DNA of 64,000 nt from Thioclava marina (GCF_002020135.1 NZ_MPZS01000001.1:1426001-1490000), one strand, 5' to 3'. Positions 1-7,957 are shown, counted from the first letter of the stretch. The notes: a model not told the origin generated them from the sequence alone. Numbers and translations are program-made.

Positions 1-812
1 GCCACGTCATAGTTCGTATGGCCCAGCTTGCGCACCTTGCCTTCGCCCACCAGTTTCGGGTCGGCAGAGGAGAGGTGGAATTCCTTGTGGATGATCGCCT
101 CGCGCGCGCCGGTGAGGGCCGCAAGCTTCGAGAAGGTCACTTCGGAATAGCCACGGTCGAACTCGCGCATCAACCCTTCGGCGCATTGCGCATAGCCCGT
201 CACGATCGGCATCTCGGTTGCGGGATCGACGTCTTTCATCGCCCCCAGGATCCGGCCTTCGAGGTCGTGATCGGTCTCGTCGCGCCAGCCAGACAGATCG
301 ACCAACCGCGCGTTGACGCCATTACGTTGAAGCAGGAGCGTGGTGACGAAGGCCGAATGCGCCTCGCCCAGACCCGAAAGCAACTCGCGGATCTGCAGCA
401 TGTGCTCGGAAAGACGGAAATGCCCGTAAGAGCAAAGCCGCTGCAGGTCGATCAGGCAGTTGCGCGCGCCTTCGATGCGCTCGCGCACGAATTCGCTGGC
501 CTGCGCGATATCGCCCGGATGCTTGAGCACTTTCTCATGGGCCGCGATCATCGCGGCCGAGACGCGGCTGAGCGCCTCGTGCCAGCCGTGGTCGCCGTCA
601 GCCTTGGCGAATTGCGCATAGACCCCCGCCTCGCCCGACTTCTTGTGTTCGAGCAGCAGATTCGTGATGCCGCCGAAGGCGGAGACGACGAAGATACGGT
701 TGTAAAGATCGGCGTCCTTGCGTTTGCCGATGAAGAGCGTGTCGAGCAGTTCGTCGACGCGGCTCATCGAGGTGCCGCCGATCTTTTCGACTGTATGGGC
801 AGGTTGGGTCAA
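1..812 (-). CDS. ask: Ectoine-pathway aspartate kinase (partial, runs off left edge)
   Basis: Aspartokinase phosphorylates L-aspartate, the first step towards the aspartate semialdehyde and diaminobutyrate used for ectoine. About 270 N-terminal residues are present; the C-terminal part, including the usual ACT region, lies outside the window. The start is a TTG 10 bases after the ectC stop, with AGGGGG just upstream. The protein begins MTQPAHTVEKIGGTSMSR, the kinase KxGGTSM motif with Ile in place of Phe. Later stretches read SEHMLQIRELLSGLGEA and DRGYSEVTFSKLAAL, which fit the Ask_Ect subclass linked to ectABC rather than housekeeping LysC. Position as last gene of ectABC-ask supports this. 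The identification is firm; the TTG start is inferred. Confidence 0.93.
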   Translation of the reverse strand, partial: MTQPAHTVEKIGGTSMSRVDELLDTLFIGKRKDADLYNRIFVVSAFGGITNLLLEHKKSGEAGVYAQFAKADGDHGWHEALSRVSAAMIAAHEKVLKHPGDIAQASEFVRERIEGARNCLIDLQRLCSYGHFRLSEHMLQIRELLSGLGEAHSAFVTTLLLQRNGVNARLVDLSGWRDETDHDLEGRILGAMKDVDPATEMPIVTGYAQCAEGLMREFDRGYSEVTFSKLAALTGAREAIIHKEFHLSSADPKLVGEGKVRKLGHTNYDV

Positions 813-822
813 TTTGGCCCCC

Positions 823-1224
823 TTACGAATTTTCGAGTTCCTCGGCCGGCGCGTAGGAGCCATCCTCGCGGTGCACTTCCTTGCCGGTCACCGGCGGGTT
901 GAAGCAGCAGGCCATGACGAGATCTTCGTCGCCCGCAACGAGGCGGTGATGGTCATGCAGGTTCAGCGCATACATCACGCCCGGCTTGATCTCGTGGCGG
1001 GTGCCGTTGTCGAGCTCGGTGATGTGGCCATTGCCCGAGATGCAGTAGACGCTCTCGAAATGGTGCTTGTAGTGGAAGGTATGGTCAGAACCCGCCTTCA
1101 GCGTGGTGATGTGAAAGCTGAAGCCCATGTTGTCATCGGCCAGCAGCATCCGCACGCTGGTCCATTCCTCGTTGGAAACGGCGCGGTCGGTGTTTTTCAG
1201 TTCATTGAAGTCGCGAACGATCAT
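823..1224 (-). CDS. ectC: L-ectoine synthase
   Basis: EctC closes N-gamma-acetyl-L-2,4-diaminobutyrate to ectoine, the last step of the pathway, in the cytoplasm. The 133-residue protein is the normal family length and is a single cupin domain. The HFESVYCISGNGHITEL stretch at about residues 55-71 and the LNLHDHHRL stretch at about 87-95 are typical EctC cupin segments. Its ATG follows a GGAGAGAC-type ribosome binding site. It lies 54 bases after ectB and 10 bases before the aspartate kinase gene, so the four genes probably form one operon. No ectD hydroxylase gene is visible here. Confidence 0.97.
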   Translation of the reverse strand: MIVRDFNELKNTDRAVSNEEWTSVRMLLADDNMGFSFHITTLKAGSDHTFHYKHHFESVYCISGNGHITELDNGTRHEIKPGVMYALNLHDHHRLVAGDEDLVMACCFNPPVTGKEVHREDGSYAPAEELENS

Positions 1225-1278
1225 TGTCGTCTCTCCATGTCTTAAATCGTCAAGGTCGCCGGGGGAGAAAGCGGCGGA

Positions 1279-2565
1279 TTATTCCGCCGCGATCCGCGTG
1301 CGTCCGGCCATCACCTCGGTGGTGGCGTCGCGCAGGATCTGCAGCCCCTTGCGGAATTGGTCCATCGGCGTGGTCAGCGGCGCAAGCACTTTCACGACCT
1401 GATCCTCATTGCCGGAGGTCTCGATCACGAGCCCCTTCTCGAAGCAGCGACCACAGATCGCCGACGCAAGCTCACCGGTGCCGACATCGACACCTTGCAT
1501 CAGGCCACGGCCTTTCAGGAAGGCGCCCGGCACGAGATCGGCCACGGCGGCGAGACCTTCGCGCAGGACATCCGACTTCACGGCCAGCTCGCGCTGGAAC
1601 GCATCATCTGCCCAGAACTTCTTGATCGCGACGGTGGCGGTCACGAAGGCATGGGTGTTGCCGCGGAAGGTGCCGTTATGCTCGGCCGGGCCGAACACAT
1701 CGTAATCGGGACGCACCAGAACCAGCGCCATCGGCAGACCGAAACCCGAGATCGATTTGGCTTGCGTGACGATGTCGGGCATCACGCCCATCCCCTCGAA
1801 AGAGAAGAAGGTGCCCGTGCGGCCGCAGCCCGCCTGAATATCGTCGATGATGAAGAGCGCGCCGTGTTTGCGGGCGACCTTCTCGACACCTTGGATGAAT
1901 TCGGGACTGGCGGCATTCAGACCACCCTCGCCCTGCACCGTCTCGAGCATGATCGCGGCGGGCGCGTCGATGCCGCCGGAAGCGTCCGAAAGCATCTGGT
2001 CGAGCAGCGCGACCGAATCCACACCCTCGGCATAGGCGTCATAAGGCATGCGGGTCACACCCTGCGTCTCCATGCCCGCGCCGCCCCGGTGATAGCCGTT
2101 GCCGGTCGCAGACAGCGCACCCATGGTCACGCCATGAAAGCCGTTGGTGAAGGCGATGATATTGGTGCGCCCCGTGGCCTTGCGCGCGATCTTCATCGCG
2201 GCCTCGACGGCGTTCGCGCCCGTCGGGCCCACGAACATCAGCTTGTGATCCATGCCGCGCGGGGCGAGGATATGTTCCTCGAAGGTGCGCAGGAATTCGC
2301 CCTTGCTGTCGGTATGCAGATCGAGCGCATGGCCCATCTTGTTTTCCAGAAGATGGTTGATCAGCGCCTCTTTCATGTCCGGGTCGTTATGCCCGTAATT
2401 CAGCGACGAGCAGCCGGCGAGAAAGTCGATATAGGTGTTGCCCTCGGCGTCGGTCAGTTCCGAACCCTGCGCGCTGGTGAAAACGGTATCGAAGCCACGG
2501 CAGTAGGAGCGGGCTTCGGATTCGCGTTGGGTAAAGATCGTCTTATCCGTCGAATGAACGGTCAT
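1279..2565 (-). CDS. ectB: Diaminobutyrate-2-oxoglutarate transaminase
   Basis: EctB is a PLP enzyme that moves an amino group from glutamate to L-aspartate-4-semialdehyde, giving L-2,4-diaminobutyrate. The protein has 428 residues, normal for the family. It shows the class III aminotransferase features: GPTGANAVEAAMK near residues 114-126, the PLP-contacting DDIQAG at 241-246, and the probable Schiff-base lysine K270 in TQAKSISGFG. I place the start at the ATG at 2565, where the EctB-like MTVHSTDKTIFTQ begins; GGAG lies 7 bases upstream. The 37 codons further upstream are open but overlap the end of ectA and are unlikely to be translated. It is the second gene of ectABC-ask. Confidence 0.97.
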   Translation of the reverse strand: MTVHSTDKTIFTQRESEARSYCRGFDTVFTSAQGSELTDAEGNTYIDFLAGCSSLNYGHNDPDMKEALINHLLENKMGHALDLHTDSKGEFLRTFEEHILAPRGMDHKLMFVGPTGANAVEAAMKIARKATGRTNIIAFTNGFHGVTMGALSATGNGYHRGGAGMETQGVTRMPYDAYAEGVDSVALLDQMLSDASGGIDAPAAIMLETVQGEGGLNAASPEFIQGVEKVARKHGALFIIDDIQAGCGRTGTFFSFEGMGVMPDIVTQAKSISGFGLPMALVLVRPDYDVFGPAEHNGTFRGNTHAFVTATVAIKKFWADDAFQRELAVKSDVLREGLAAVADLVPGAFLKGRGLMQGVDVGTGELASAICGRCFEKGLVIETSGNEDQVVKVLAPLTTPMDQFRKGLQILRDATTEVMAGRTRIAAE

Positions 2566-2614
2566 GGGGTATCTCCGTCGAATTGGGGGAAGGAAGGGCA
2601 AGGCGTGGCCGCGA

Positions 2615-3145
2615 TCAGGCCGCGGCGCGGGCCTCTTCCGGGAAGGTGATGGTGACCATGTGCTCTGTCGCGGCATGGCCGTCGAAATGGTCGTCTTCGT
2701 GGAAATGCGCCTCGTCGGTCAGCTCGCCGCCGATGGACCGGGCGAAGGAGCGGAACAGGGCCCAGCTCGCCTCGTTGCTTTCCGTGATGGTCGTCTTGAG
2801 CTGGGTGCATTCGGAGGCTTCGTCGCGTTCGATCAGGTGGCGCAGCATCCGTTTACCAAGCCCAAGACCACGCGCTTCAGGCGCGACAGCGACCTGCCAC
2901 ACGAAAAAGGTCTGCGGCTCGGACGGAGCGATGTAGCCCGAGATCCAGCCGACGACCTCGCCATCGCGCTCGACGAGGACACAGGTGTCGCCGAAGTGGT
3001 CGCATTGCAGCAGGTTGCAGTACATCGAATTTTCATCAAGCGGCTTGCAGCGGCGAACCAGCTTCCAGATTTCGCTGCCATCCTCGGCTTCCGGCTTGCG
3101 GAAGACCAGCGCGGATCCCTTCTTGATCGACTCGACTTGCGGCAC
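2615..3145 (-). CDS. ectA: L-2,4-diaminobutyrate N-gamma-acetyltransferase
   Basis: EctA acetylates L-2,4-diaminobutyrate with acetyl-CoA. The 176-residue protein is one GNAT domain; the acetyl-CoA loop is RGLGLG at residues 92-97, following the FVWQVAVAPEA strand. The start is a GTG, preceded by GAGAGGAA at a good distance; an ATG 8 bases further up is out of frame. ectA is the first gene of the operon and its leader is the AT-rich region shared with the divergent MarR-type gene, where transcription of the cluster is probably controlled. Confidence 0.96.
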   Translation of the reverse strand: MPQVESIKKGSALVFRKPEAEDGSEIWKLVRRCKPLDENSMYCNLLQCDHFGDTCVLVERDGEVVGWISGYIAPSEPQTFFVWQVAVAPEARGLGLGKRMLRHLIERDEASECTQLKTTITESNEASWALFRSFARSIGGELTDEAHFHEDDHFDGHAATEHMVTITFPEEARAAA

Positions 3146-3281
3146 GTTTTCATTCCTCTCGCTTGCTTCGGGAGACTAAGTAGTTCATCAGGTCGAAATT
3201 TTCAACTACCTAACCAATATGACGACCCGAAGTTCCATTTACGCCTTAATTTTAAGGATATATGCCCTATATAACATTAGC
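3146..3281. promoter_or_regulatory. Divergent ectA / marR control region
   Basis: These 136 bases are much richer in A and T than their surroundings. Three symmetric elements are visible: GTAGTT at 3180-3185 facing AACTAC at 3204-3209; the nearly palindromic GTCGAAATTTTCAAC at 3192-3206 nested inside it; and CCTTAA-TT-TTAAGG at 3244-3257. On the minus strand a TTGAAA (3205-3200) could be the -35 box for ectA, but the hexamer 17 bases on (TACTTA) is a poor -10. EctR/CosR-type MarR proteins are known to repress ect genes through pseudopalindromes overlapping the promoter, so these are candidate operators. Exact promoter and binding sites are inferred. Confidence 0.55.
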
Positions 3282-3878
3282 ATGACTAAGCACATAAACG
3301 CTGAAGATACAAATAAACTTAGCAAAGCCAAGCAATTGCAGAGCGCCGAACTCTCTGCGATACTTGGCCGTCTGGACCAAAAAGGGGCCCTCCGGCTGAT
3401 GGAGCGCGTTGATACGAGCCTGATCGCGCTGCGCCGAATTCTGCGCGCGACCGAAATGTTCGGCAAAGATCTTGCCAAATCCGCCGGCCTCACCCCGGCG
3501 CAATTTCGCGTCCTTCAGGTGATCTCGGAAAAAGGCTGGTCGACCCCCAAGGCGATCTCGCAGCGTATGGGCGTGAGCCAGGCGACAATGACGGCACTCA
3601 TCGACAAGCTCGAGAAGAAAGGCATGGTCACGCGCCAACGCTCGGAGCGCGACCGGCGCCAGACGGATGTCGTCATCACGGCGAAAGGCGCGAGCGCGAT
3701 CGAAGACGCCCCCGACGCGCTGCAACAGATCTTCGTGCGCAGGTTCGAGGCGCTCGAAGATTGGGAGCAGGCACAGCTCATCGCTTCGCTGGAACGGGTT
3801 GCAGCCATGCTGGACGCCCATGAAATCGACGCCGCTCCGGTGCTCGACTGGGGCGATATTTCGGGCAAGCCGAATTAA
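3282..3878 (+). CDS. ectR: MarR-family regulator of the ectoine cluster (EctR/CosR-like)
   Basis: A MarR-type winged-helix repressor, divergent from ectABC-ask, the arrangement of EctR1 and CosR regulators. With the start at 3282 it has 198 residues. The wHTH covers about residues 60-140: helix and recognition helix PKAISQRMGVSQATMTALIDK (split over 89-109) and the wing with SERDRRQTDV at 121-130, where D-x-R-R is the conserved MarR wing motif. An N-terminal extension of about 40 residues precedes the usual family start. The start is uncertain: neither this ATG nor the in-frame ATG at 3219 has a Shine-Dalgarno sequence, and MERVDTSL at residue 40 is also possible. The gene symbol is by analogy. 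Confidence 0.85.
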   Translation: MTKHINAEDTNKLSKAKQLQSAELSAILGRLDQKGALRLMERVDTSLIALRRILRATEMFGKDLAKSAGLTPAQFRVLQVISEKGWSTPKAISQRMGVSQATMTALIDKLEKKGMVTRQRSERDRRQTDVVITAKGASAIEDAPDALQQIFVRRFEALEDWEQAQLIASLERVAAMLDAHEIDAAPVLDWGDISGKPN

Positions 3879-4152
3879 TTCGAGCGCACGCGCCCCTGTA
3901 TGCCCTCGGGTTGACCTGCCCAATTCCGGGCCTTCACTCCCAATCCAGCGCAAAACGGGCTCGAAAAGGTTGCACCCGCGGCCTTGGCGTTTTACGACAT
4001 CAGCATGTCGGATTTTGACAAGTTCCTGCGCCACACCTCAATGAGCGTGGCTAAACAAGATCCCGTCGGCCTCGCGCCGTCGCCAGAGGCCAATTCCGCG
4101 GCGGTAGCCCGCTTGGCCGTCGAATGAATGCTGCCACGACAGGAGGACCTGA

Positions 4153-5160
4153 ATGAACAAGAAAACGCTCGCCGCATTGCTGACCGCATTGCCGCTGACC
4201 GCGCTGGCCGCTCCCGCTTTTGCTGCTGACGGCGAATGTGGCTCGGTCACCGAAGCCGAGATGAACTGGGCCTCGGCCGGTGTCGCCGCCTGGGTCGACA
4301 AGATCATCCTCGAGAACGGCTACGGCTGTGATGTGACGCTGGTGACCGGCGACACGATGCCCACCTTTACCTCGATGAACGAGAAAGGCGAACCCGATAT
4401 CGCCCCCGAGCTCTGGGTGAACGCGGTAAAGGTCGCGCTCGACAAGGCCGTCAGCGAAGATCGCCTCGTTATCGCCGCCGAGATCCTCAAGGACGGCGGT
4501 GAAGAGGGCTGGTGGATCCCGAAATATGTTGCCGACGCCCATCCCGAGATCAAGACGGTCGACGACGCGCTCGCCCATCCCGAGCTGTTCCCCGACCCGG
4601 AAGAACCCTCGATGGGCGGCGTGTACAACTGCCCGTCGGGATGGAACTGCCAGATCTCGACCGCGAACCGCTTCAAGGCACACAAGGCCGAGGAAAAGGG
4701 CTTCAAGCTGGTCGATACCGGATCGGCTGCGGGTCTCGACGGCTCGATCGCCAATGCCTACGAGTCGAAGAAAGGCTGGCTCGGCTATTACTGGGCACCG
4801 ACCGCGATCCTCGGCAAATACCCGATGGTGAAGCTTGACGCGGGCGTCCCGAACGACAAGCAGGCCTGGGACGAGTGCAACTCGCAAGCCGATTGCGTCG
4901 ATCCCAAGCCGAACGCCTATCCGATTTCGGATGTCTACACCGTCGTGACCAAGGAATTCTCCGAAGAGAACGCGATCGCGATGGACTACCTCTCGAAGCG
5001 TGAATGGTCGAACCAGACCGTGGGCGAATTCCTCGCATGGCAGGCCGACAATCAGGGCACCAACGAGGACACCGCCTACTATTTCCTCGAGAACTATCCG
5101 GATGTCTGGAAAGCCTGGGTTTCCGAGGACGTGGCCAAGAAAGTCGAGGACGCGCTCTGA
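4153..5160 (+). CDS. proX: Glycine betaine/proline-type ABC transporter substrate-binding protein
   Basis: Periplasmic binding protein of a quaternary-amine importer. The 335-residue product starts with a signal peptide (MNKKTLAALLTALPLTALAA, cleavage probably after AFA near residue 24) and then an OpuAC-type domain rich in aromatic residues, including EGWWIPKY and GYYWAPTA; in this family such residues form the cage around a trimethylammonium group. An AGGAGG lies 6 bases before the ATG. It is followed by the permease and ATPase genes. Its place beside ectoine genes suggests osmoprotectant uptake, but choline, betaine or proline betaine cannot be told apart from sequence. The symbol is by analogy with ProVWX. 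Confidence 0.9.
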   Translation: MNKKTLAALLTALPLTALAAPAFAADGECGSVTEAEMNWASAGVAAWVDKIILENGYGCDVTLVTGDTMPTFTSMNEKGEPDIAPELWVNAVKVALDKAVSEDRLVIAAEILKDGGEEGWWIPKYVADAHPEIKTVDDALAHPELFPDPEEPSMGGVYNCPSGWNCQISTANRFKAHKAEEKGFKLVDTGSAAGLDGSIANAYESKKGWLGYYWAPTAILGKYPMVKLDAGVPNDKQAWDECNSQADCVDPKPNAYPISDVYTVVTKEFSEENAIAMDYLSKREWSNQTVGEFLAWQADNQGTNEDTAYYFLENYPDVWKAWVSEDVAKKVEDAL

Positions 5161-5181
5161 GCGGCCTGAAGACCAGATTTC

Positions 5182-5217
5182 GGCGCGCGCGAGGCCTCCT
5201 CGCGCGCGCCTTCCTTT
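5182..5217 (+). terminator. Intercistronic hairpin between binding protein and permease genes
   Basis: A perfect 13-bp stem, GGCGCGCGCGAGG (5182-5194) with CCTCGCGCGCGCC (5198-5210), closes a 3-base loop and is followed by TTCCTTT. It sits 21 bases after the proX stop. Such structures commonly lower read-through or protect the upstream message, giving more binding protein than membrane components. It is either a partial terminator or an mRNA-stabilising element. Confidence 0.75.
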
Positions 5218-5253
5218 AACCGGCGGCGATAACAGACCGGAGGACACAAGAAG

Positions 5254-6165
5254 ATGGCATCATCCTGCTGGGGGCTACCGGAAATCCTTTGCGAATTCCC
5301 CTCCCTTCCGAACAAGACCTTGCGCCACATGCGCATGGGCATCGATGACGGGTTTCGCGGCATTGTCCGCGCCTATTCCGACCAGATCGACGCGGCGACC
5401 CGACCGCTGCAATGGTTCCTCAACATGCTTGAACACGCGTTTGTGGACACCCCATGGTTCATCATCTTCGGGCTCATCCTCGTCGTTGTCTGGTTCGCCT
5501 CGCGTAGCGCGAAGATCGTGATCGGCTCGGCCATCGGTCTGGCAATGATCGGCGTCTTCGGCCTCTGGGAAGATACGATGACGACGCTCGCGATGGTCAC
5601 GGTGGCCACGATGATCGCGATCATTCTCGGGCTGCCCATCGGTATCCTGATGGCCCGCTCCGACAGGATGCAGAAAATCCTGACACCGGTCCTCGACGTC
5701 ATGCAGACCATGCCCTCCTTCGTCTACCTCATCCCGGTCGTCGTGATCTTCGGTATCGGCAAGGTGCCGGGCGTGATCGCCGTGGTCATTTACGCGATCC
5801 CGCCGATGATCCGCCTGACCAATCTGGGCATCCGGCTGGTGGACAAGGAAGTGATCGAAGCAGCCGACGCCTTCGGAGCCAACCCGCGCCAAAAGCTCTG
5901 GGGCGTGCAGCTACCGCTGTCGCTGCCGACGATCATGGCGGGTGTCAACCAGACGATCATGATGGCGCTGGCGATGGTCGTCGTGGCTTCGATGGTGGGC
6001 GTTGGTGGTCTCGGCAAGAACGTGCTTCAGGCGATCAACAACCAGTTCTTCACCATCGGTTTCCTGAACGGCTTCGCCCTTGTCGCGATCGCCATCATCT
6101 TCGACCGCGCGAGCCAGGCCTTCGGCAAGCGGCTGCAGAAACATTCGGAGGCGGGCCATGACTGA
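5254..6165 (+). CDS. proW: Glycine betaine/proline-type ABC transporter permease
   Basis: Membrane subunit of the quaternary-amine importer. The 303-residue protein has an N-terminal cytoplasmic stretch of about 65 residues, then several hydrophobic helices from residue 68. The binding-protein-dependent transport signature begins at EAADAFGANPRQKLWG (residues 202-217), where the permease contacts the ATPase. CGGAGGACA precedes the ATG. It follows the proX gene after the strong hairpin and overlaps the ATPase gene by 8 bases (ATGACTGA), so the two are probably translationally coupled. Confidence 0.92.
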   Translation: MASSCWGLPEILCEFPSLPNKTLRHMRMGIDDGFRGIVRAYSDQIDAATRPLQWFLNMLEHAFVDTPWFIIFGLILVVVWFASRSAKIVIGSAIGLAMIGVFGLWEDTMTTLAMVTVATMIAIILGLPIGILMARSDRMQKILTPVLDVMQTMPSFVYLIPVVVIFGIGKVPGVIAVVIYAIPPMIRLTNLGIRLVDKEVIEAADAFGANPRQKLWGVQLPLSLPTIMAGVNQTIMMALAMVVVASMVGVGGLGKNVLQAINNQFFTIGFLNGFALVAIAIIFDRASQAFGKRLQKHSEAGHD

Positions 6166-7255
6166 TGTGACGACGAATGCAGGCACCGGGCCGCGCTCGG
6201 GCATCGAGATCCGCAATCTTTACAAGATTTTCGGCGCGAACCCCTCGGCCTATGTCGAGAAGGTTCAGGCCGGGATGGGAAAGGAAGAGCTCAACGACAA
6301 GCACAACCACGTGCTGGGCCTTCAGGATATCAATCTCGACCTTCCGCCGGGCAAGATCTCGGTGATCATGGGGCTGTCGGGCTCGGGCAAATCGACCCTG
6401 ATCCGCCATATCAACGGGCTGATCATGCCGACCTCGGGCCAGATCCTCTACAATGGCCGCGACGTGGTGAAGATGAACGAAGAGGAGTTGCGCGAATTCC
6501 GCCGCCACGAAACGGCGATGGTATTCCAGAAATTCGCGCTTCTGCCGCACCGGACCGTGCTCGAGAATACCTGCTACGGGCTGGATATCCAGGGGGTGCC
6601 GCGCTCGAAATCCGAGCCGGTCGCGAAGAAGTGGATCGATCGGGTCGGCCTCGCGGGCTACGAGGATTACTATCCCAACCAGCTCTCTGGCGGCATGCAA
6701 CAGCGGGTGGGCCTCGCCCGGGCGCTGGCCAACGACGCCGATATTCTCCTCATGGACGAGGCGTTTTCAGCCCTCGATCCGCTGATCCGGATGGATATGC
6801 AGAAGGTCCTGCTCGACCTTCAGGCGGAGCTGCAAAAGACCATCATCTTCATCACCCACGACCTCGACGAAGCGCTGCGGCTGGGCGACAAGATCGCGAT
6901 CCTGCGCGACGGGGCGCTCAACCAGGTCGGTACAGGCCAGGAAATCGTGCTGCGCCCGGCGAATGAATATATCGCCGAGTTCGTGCGTGAGGTGAACCGC
7001 GGCCGCGTTATCCGCGCCGAGACAATCGCGATGCCGCTGCCCGAGGGCGAGCTTCCGAAGATGAAGGTCAAGGCAAGCTCGGTGCTCGAAAAGATCGCGC
7101 GGCGGATGGCCGATGCCGAGGTGCGCGCGGCCACGGTGGTCGACAAGGCCAACAAGCCGATCGGCGTGCTGGACATGCCGACGATCCTGACCGCTATGGT
7201 CACGCCCGCCAGCGTAGAAGAGGGCGACGACGCGGTGGAAGACAACGCCGCCTGA
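6158..7255 (+). CDS. proV: Glycine betaine/proline-type ABC transporter ATP-binding protein
   Basis: ATPase of the importer, 365 residues. It has Walker A GLSGSGKST (72-80), signature LSGGMQQ (176-182) and Walker B ending DEAFSALDP (200-208). An insertion before the first strand (NPSAYVEKVQ) is typical of ProV/OpuAA, which carry an extended N terminus. The C-terminal part (VVDKANKPIGVLDMPTILTA) looks like one CBS-like repeat; in OpuA-type ATPases tandem CBS repeats sense ionic strength, so regulation may be altered if only one is functional. The ATG at 6158 is the start that overlaps the permease stop. Confidence 0.93.
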   Translation: MTDVTTNAGTGPRSGIEIRNLYKIFGANPSAYVEKVQAGMGKEELNDKHNHVLGLQDINLDLPPGKISVIMGLSGSGKSTLIRHINGLIMPTSGQILYNGRDVVKMNEEELREFRRHETAMVFQKFALLPHRTVLENTCYGLDIQGVPRSKSEPVAKKWIDRVGLAGYEDYYPNQLSGGMQQRVGLARALANDADILLMDEAFSALDPLIRMDMQKVLLDLQAELQKTIIFITHDLDEALRLGDKIAILRDGALNQVGTGQEIVLRPANEYIAEFVREVNRGRVIRAETIAMPLPEGELPKMKVKASSVLEKIARRMADAEVRAATVVDKANKPIGVLDMPTILTAMVTPASVEEGDDAVEDNAA

Positions 7256-7272
7256 CCCGGTTGGCCAAAGCG

Positions 7273-7313
7273 GAAAAACAAAGCGCAGCGGGCACAGGCT
7301 CGCGGCGTTTTTC
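7273..7313 (+). terminator. Possible terminator after proV
   Basis: GAAAAAC (7273-7279) and GTTTTTC (7307-7313) are perfect inverted repeats around a GC-rich centre, between the convergent proV and 7343-7645 genes. The inner stem is irregular, so this is only a weak bidirectional terminator candidate. Confidence 0.35.
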
Positions 7314-7342
7314 TGTAGGAGTTGCGGCTTCCCGCGCGTCGA

Positions 7343-7645
7343 TCAGGCCCAGCTAGGCCCCCGGCGCGACAGGCGCGCGAGATTGGCACTGGTATGACGG
7401 CCGATTTCGGACATCGAGGCCGAGATCGCCCGATCCGCGCTATGCCCCTTGAGGATCGCCCAAGCTGCGGCCTCTGTCGCCTCTGCCACAGCAACGGGTT
7501 TTTCATGCAACATCTGGAAAGTTTCGTGCATCGGCACGTCCCAGAGACCCGCCATACCCGCCAGCCGCATCGCGATCACCGCCTGAGCTTCGACACCAAT
7601 TCGCGCGGCCTCGAAGCCGATGCGCACCAACGAGAGTGGATCCAT
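7343..7645 (-). CDS. Small conserved Rhodobacteraceae protein, function unknown
   Basis: A 100-residue protein beginning MDPLSLVRIGFEAARIG. It is mostly helical and Ala-rich, has no signal peptide or membrane segment, and ends in a basic tail (RLSRRGPSWA). AAAGGA lies 6 bases before the ATG. The layout resembles short Rhodobacteraceae proteins often labelled antifreeze protein in databases; that label has no functional basis I can see. A phasin-like granule or helical packing role is conceivable but not shown. It is convergent with proV and divergent from the RND operon. Confidence 0.7.
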   Translation of the reverse strand: MDPLSLVRIGFEAARIGVEAQAVIAMRLAGMAGLWDVPMHETFQMLHEKPVAVAEATEAAAWAILKGHSADRAISASMSEIGRHTSANLARLSRRGPSWA

Positions 7646-7957
7646 TTGAAATCCTTTCGAAACTCACAAAGCCAGGGCAGAAACACGCCGTATACGCTAA
7701 CATTCAGAAGTTAATATATTGCCTGGTTTCGGAAGGTCGAGCCATCCAAAAGTAGCATGACAGCCACCCAGCGCGCGCAGGCGCACAAAGAGCTCGTCGT
7801 ACACGCGCGAAGCGGTGCTTGAATTCACAGCCACGTGAGCCATCATCGGTGCGAAATCGAACGGATTGACTCCGGGACCAAAATTGAACCATCTGGTTCA
7901 CAAAGAATGCGCCTCACTTTCGGGCTTGGCGCGCAACGATATTCGACGGGACTTCTC
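7646..7957. promoter_or_regulatory. Intergenic region before the RND operon, with palindromic operator
   Basis: This 312-base region separates two divergent genes. Its clearest element is TGAACCA-TC-TGGTTCA at 7885-7900, a 16-bp palindrome with only the central two bases unpaired, 58 bases before the adaptor start. A TTGACT at 7866-7871 could serve as a -35 box, which would put the palindrome over the -10 region. Palindromes of this type are typical operators of TetR/AcrR repressors of RND pumps; no such regulator gene is in the window. The remainder holds only the doubtful small ORF at 7697-7846. Confidence 0.6.
7697..7846 (-). CDS. Possible 49-residue small ORF or gene relic
   Basis: Reading from the ATG at 7846 gives MMAHVAVNSSTASRVYDELF and on to LGGCHATFGWLDLPKPG before a TAG. 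The composition (W, F, C, H, balanced charge) looks more like protein than antisense noise, and the frame stays open upstream to a TGA near 7900. There is no Shine-Dalgarno sequence, codon third positions are less GC-rich than in neighbouring genes, and I recognise no family. It may be a real small gene or the tail of a decayed one. Confidence 0.25.
   Translation of the reverse strand: MMAHVAVNSSTASRVYDELFVRLRALGGCHATFGWLDLPKPGNILTSEC

Noticed and set aside
1357-2649. 430-codon plus-strand frame opposite ectB
   Set aside because: The ectB assignment on the other strand is certain; this frame is a shadow.
4005-4127. 40-codon frame starting MSDFDKFLRHTSMSVAKQD before proX
   Set aside because: No ribosome binding site and no recognised family; most likely the proX leader. 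A TTGACA at 4015-4020 lies inside it but has no good -10 partner.
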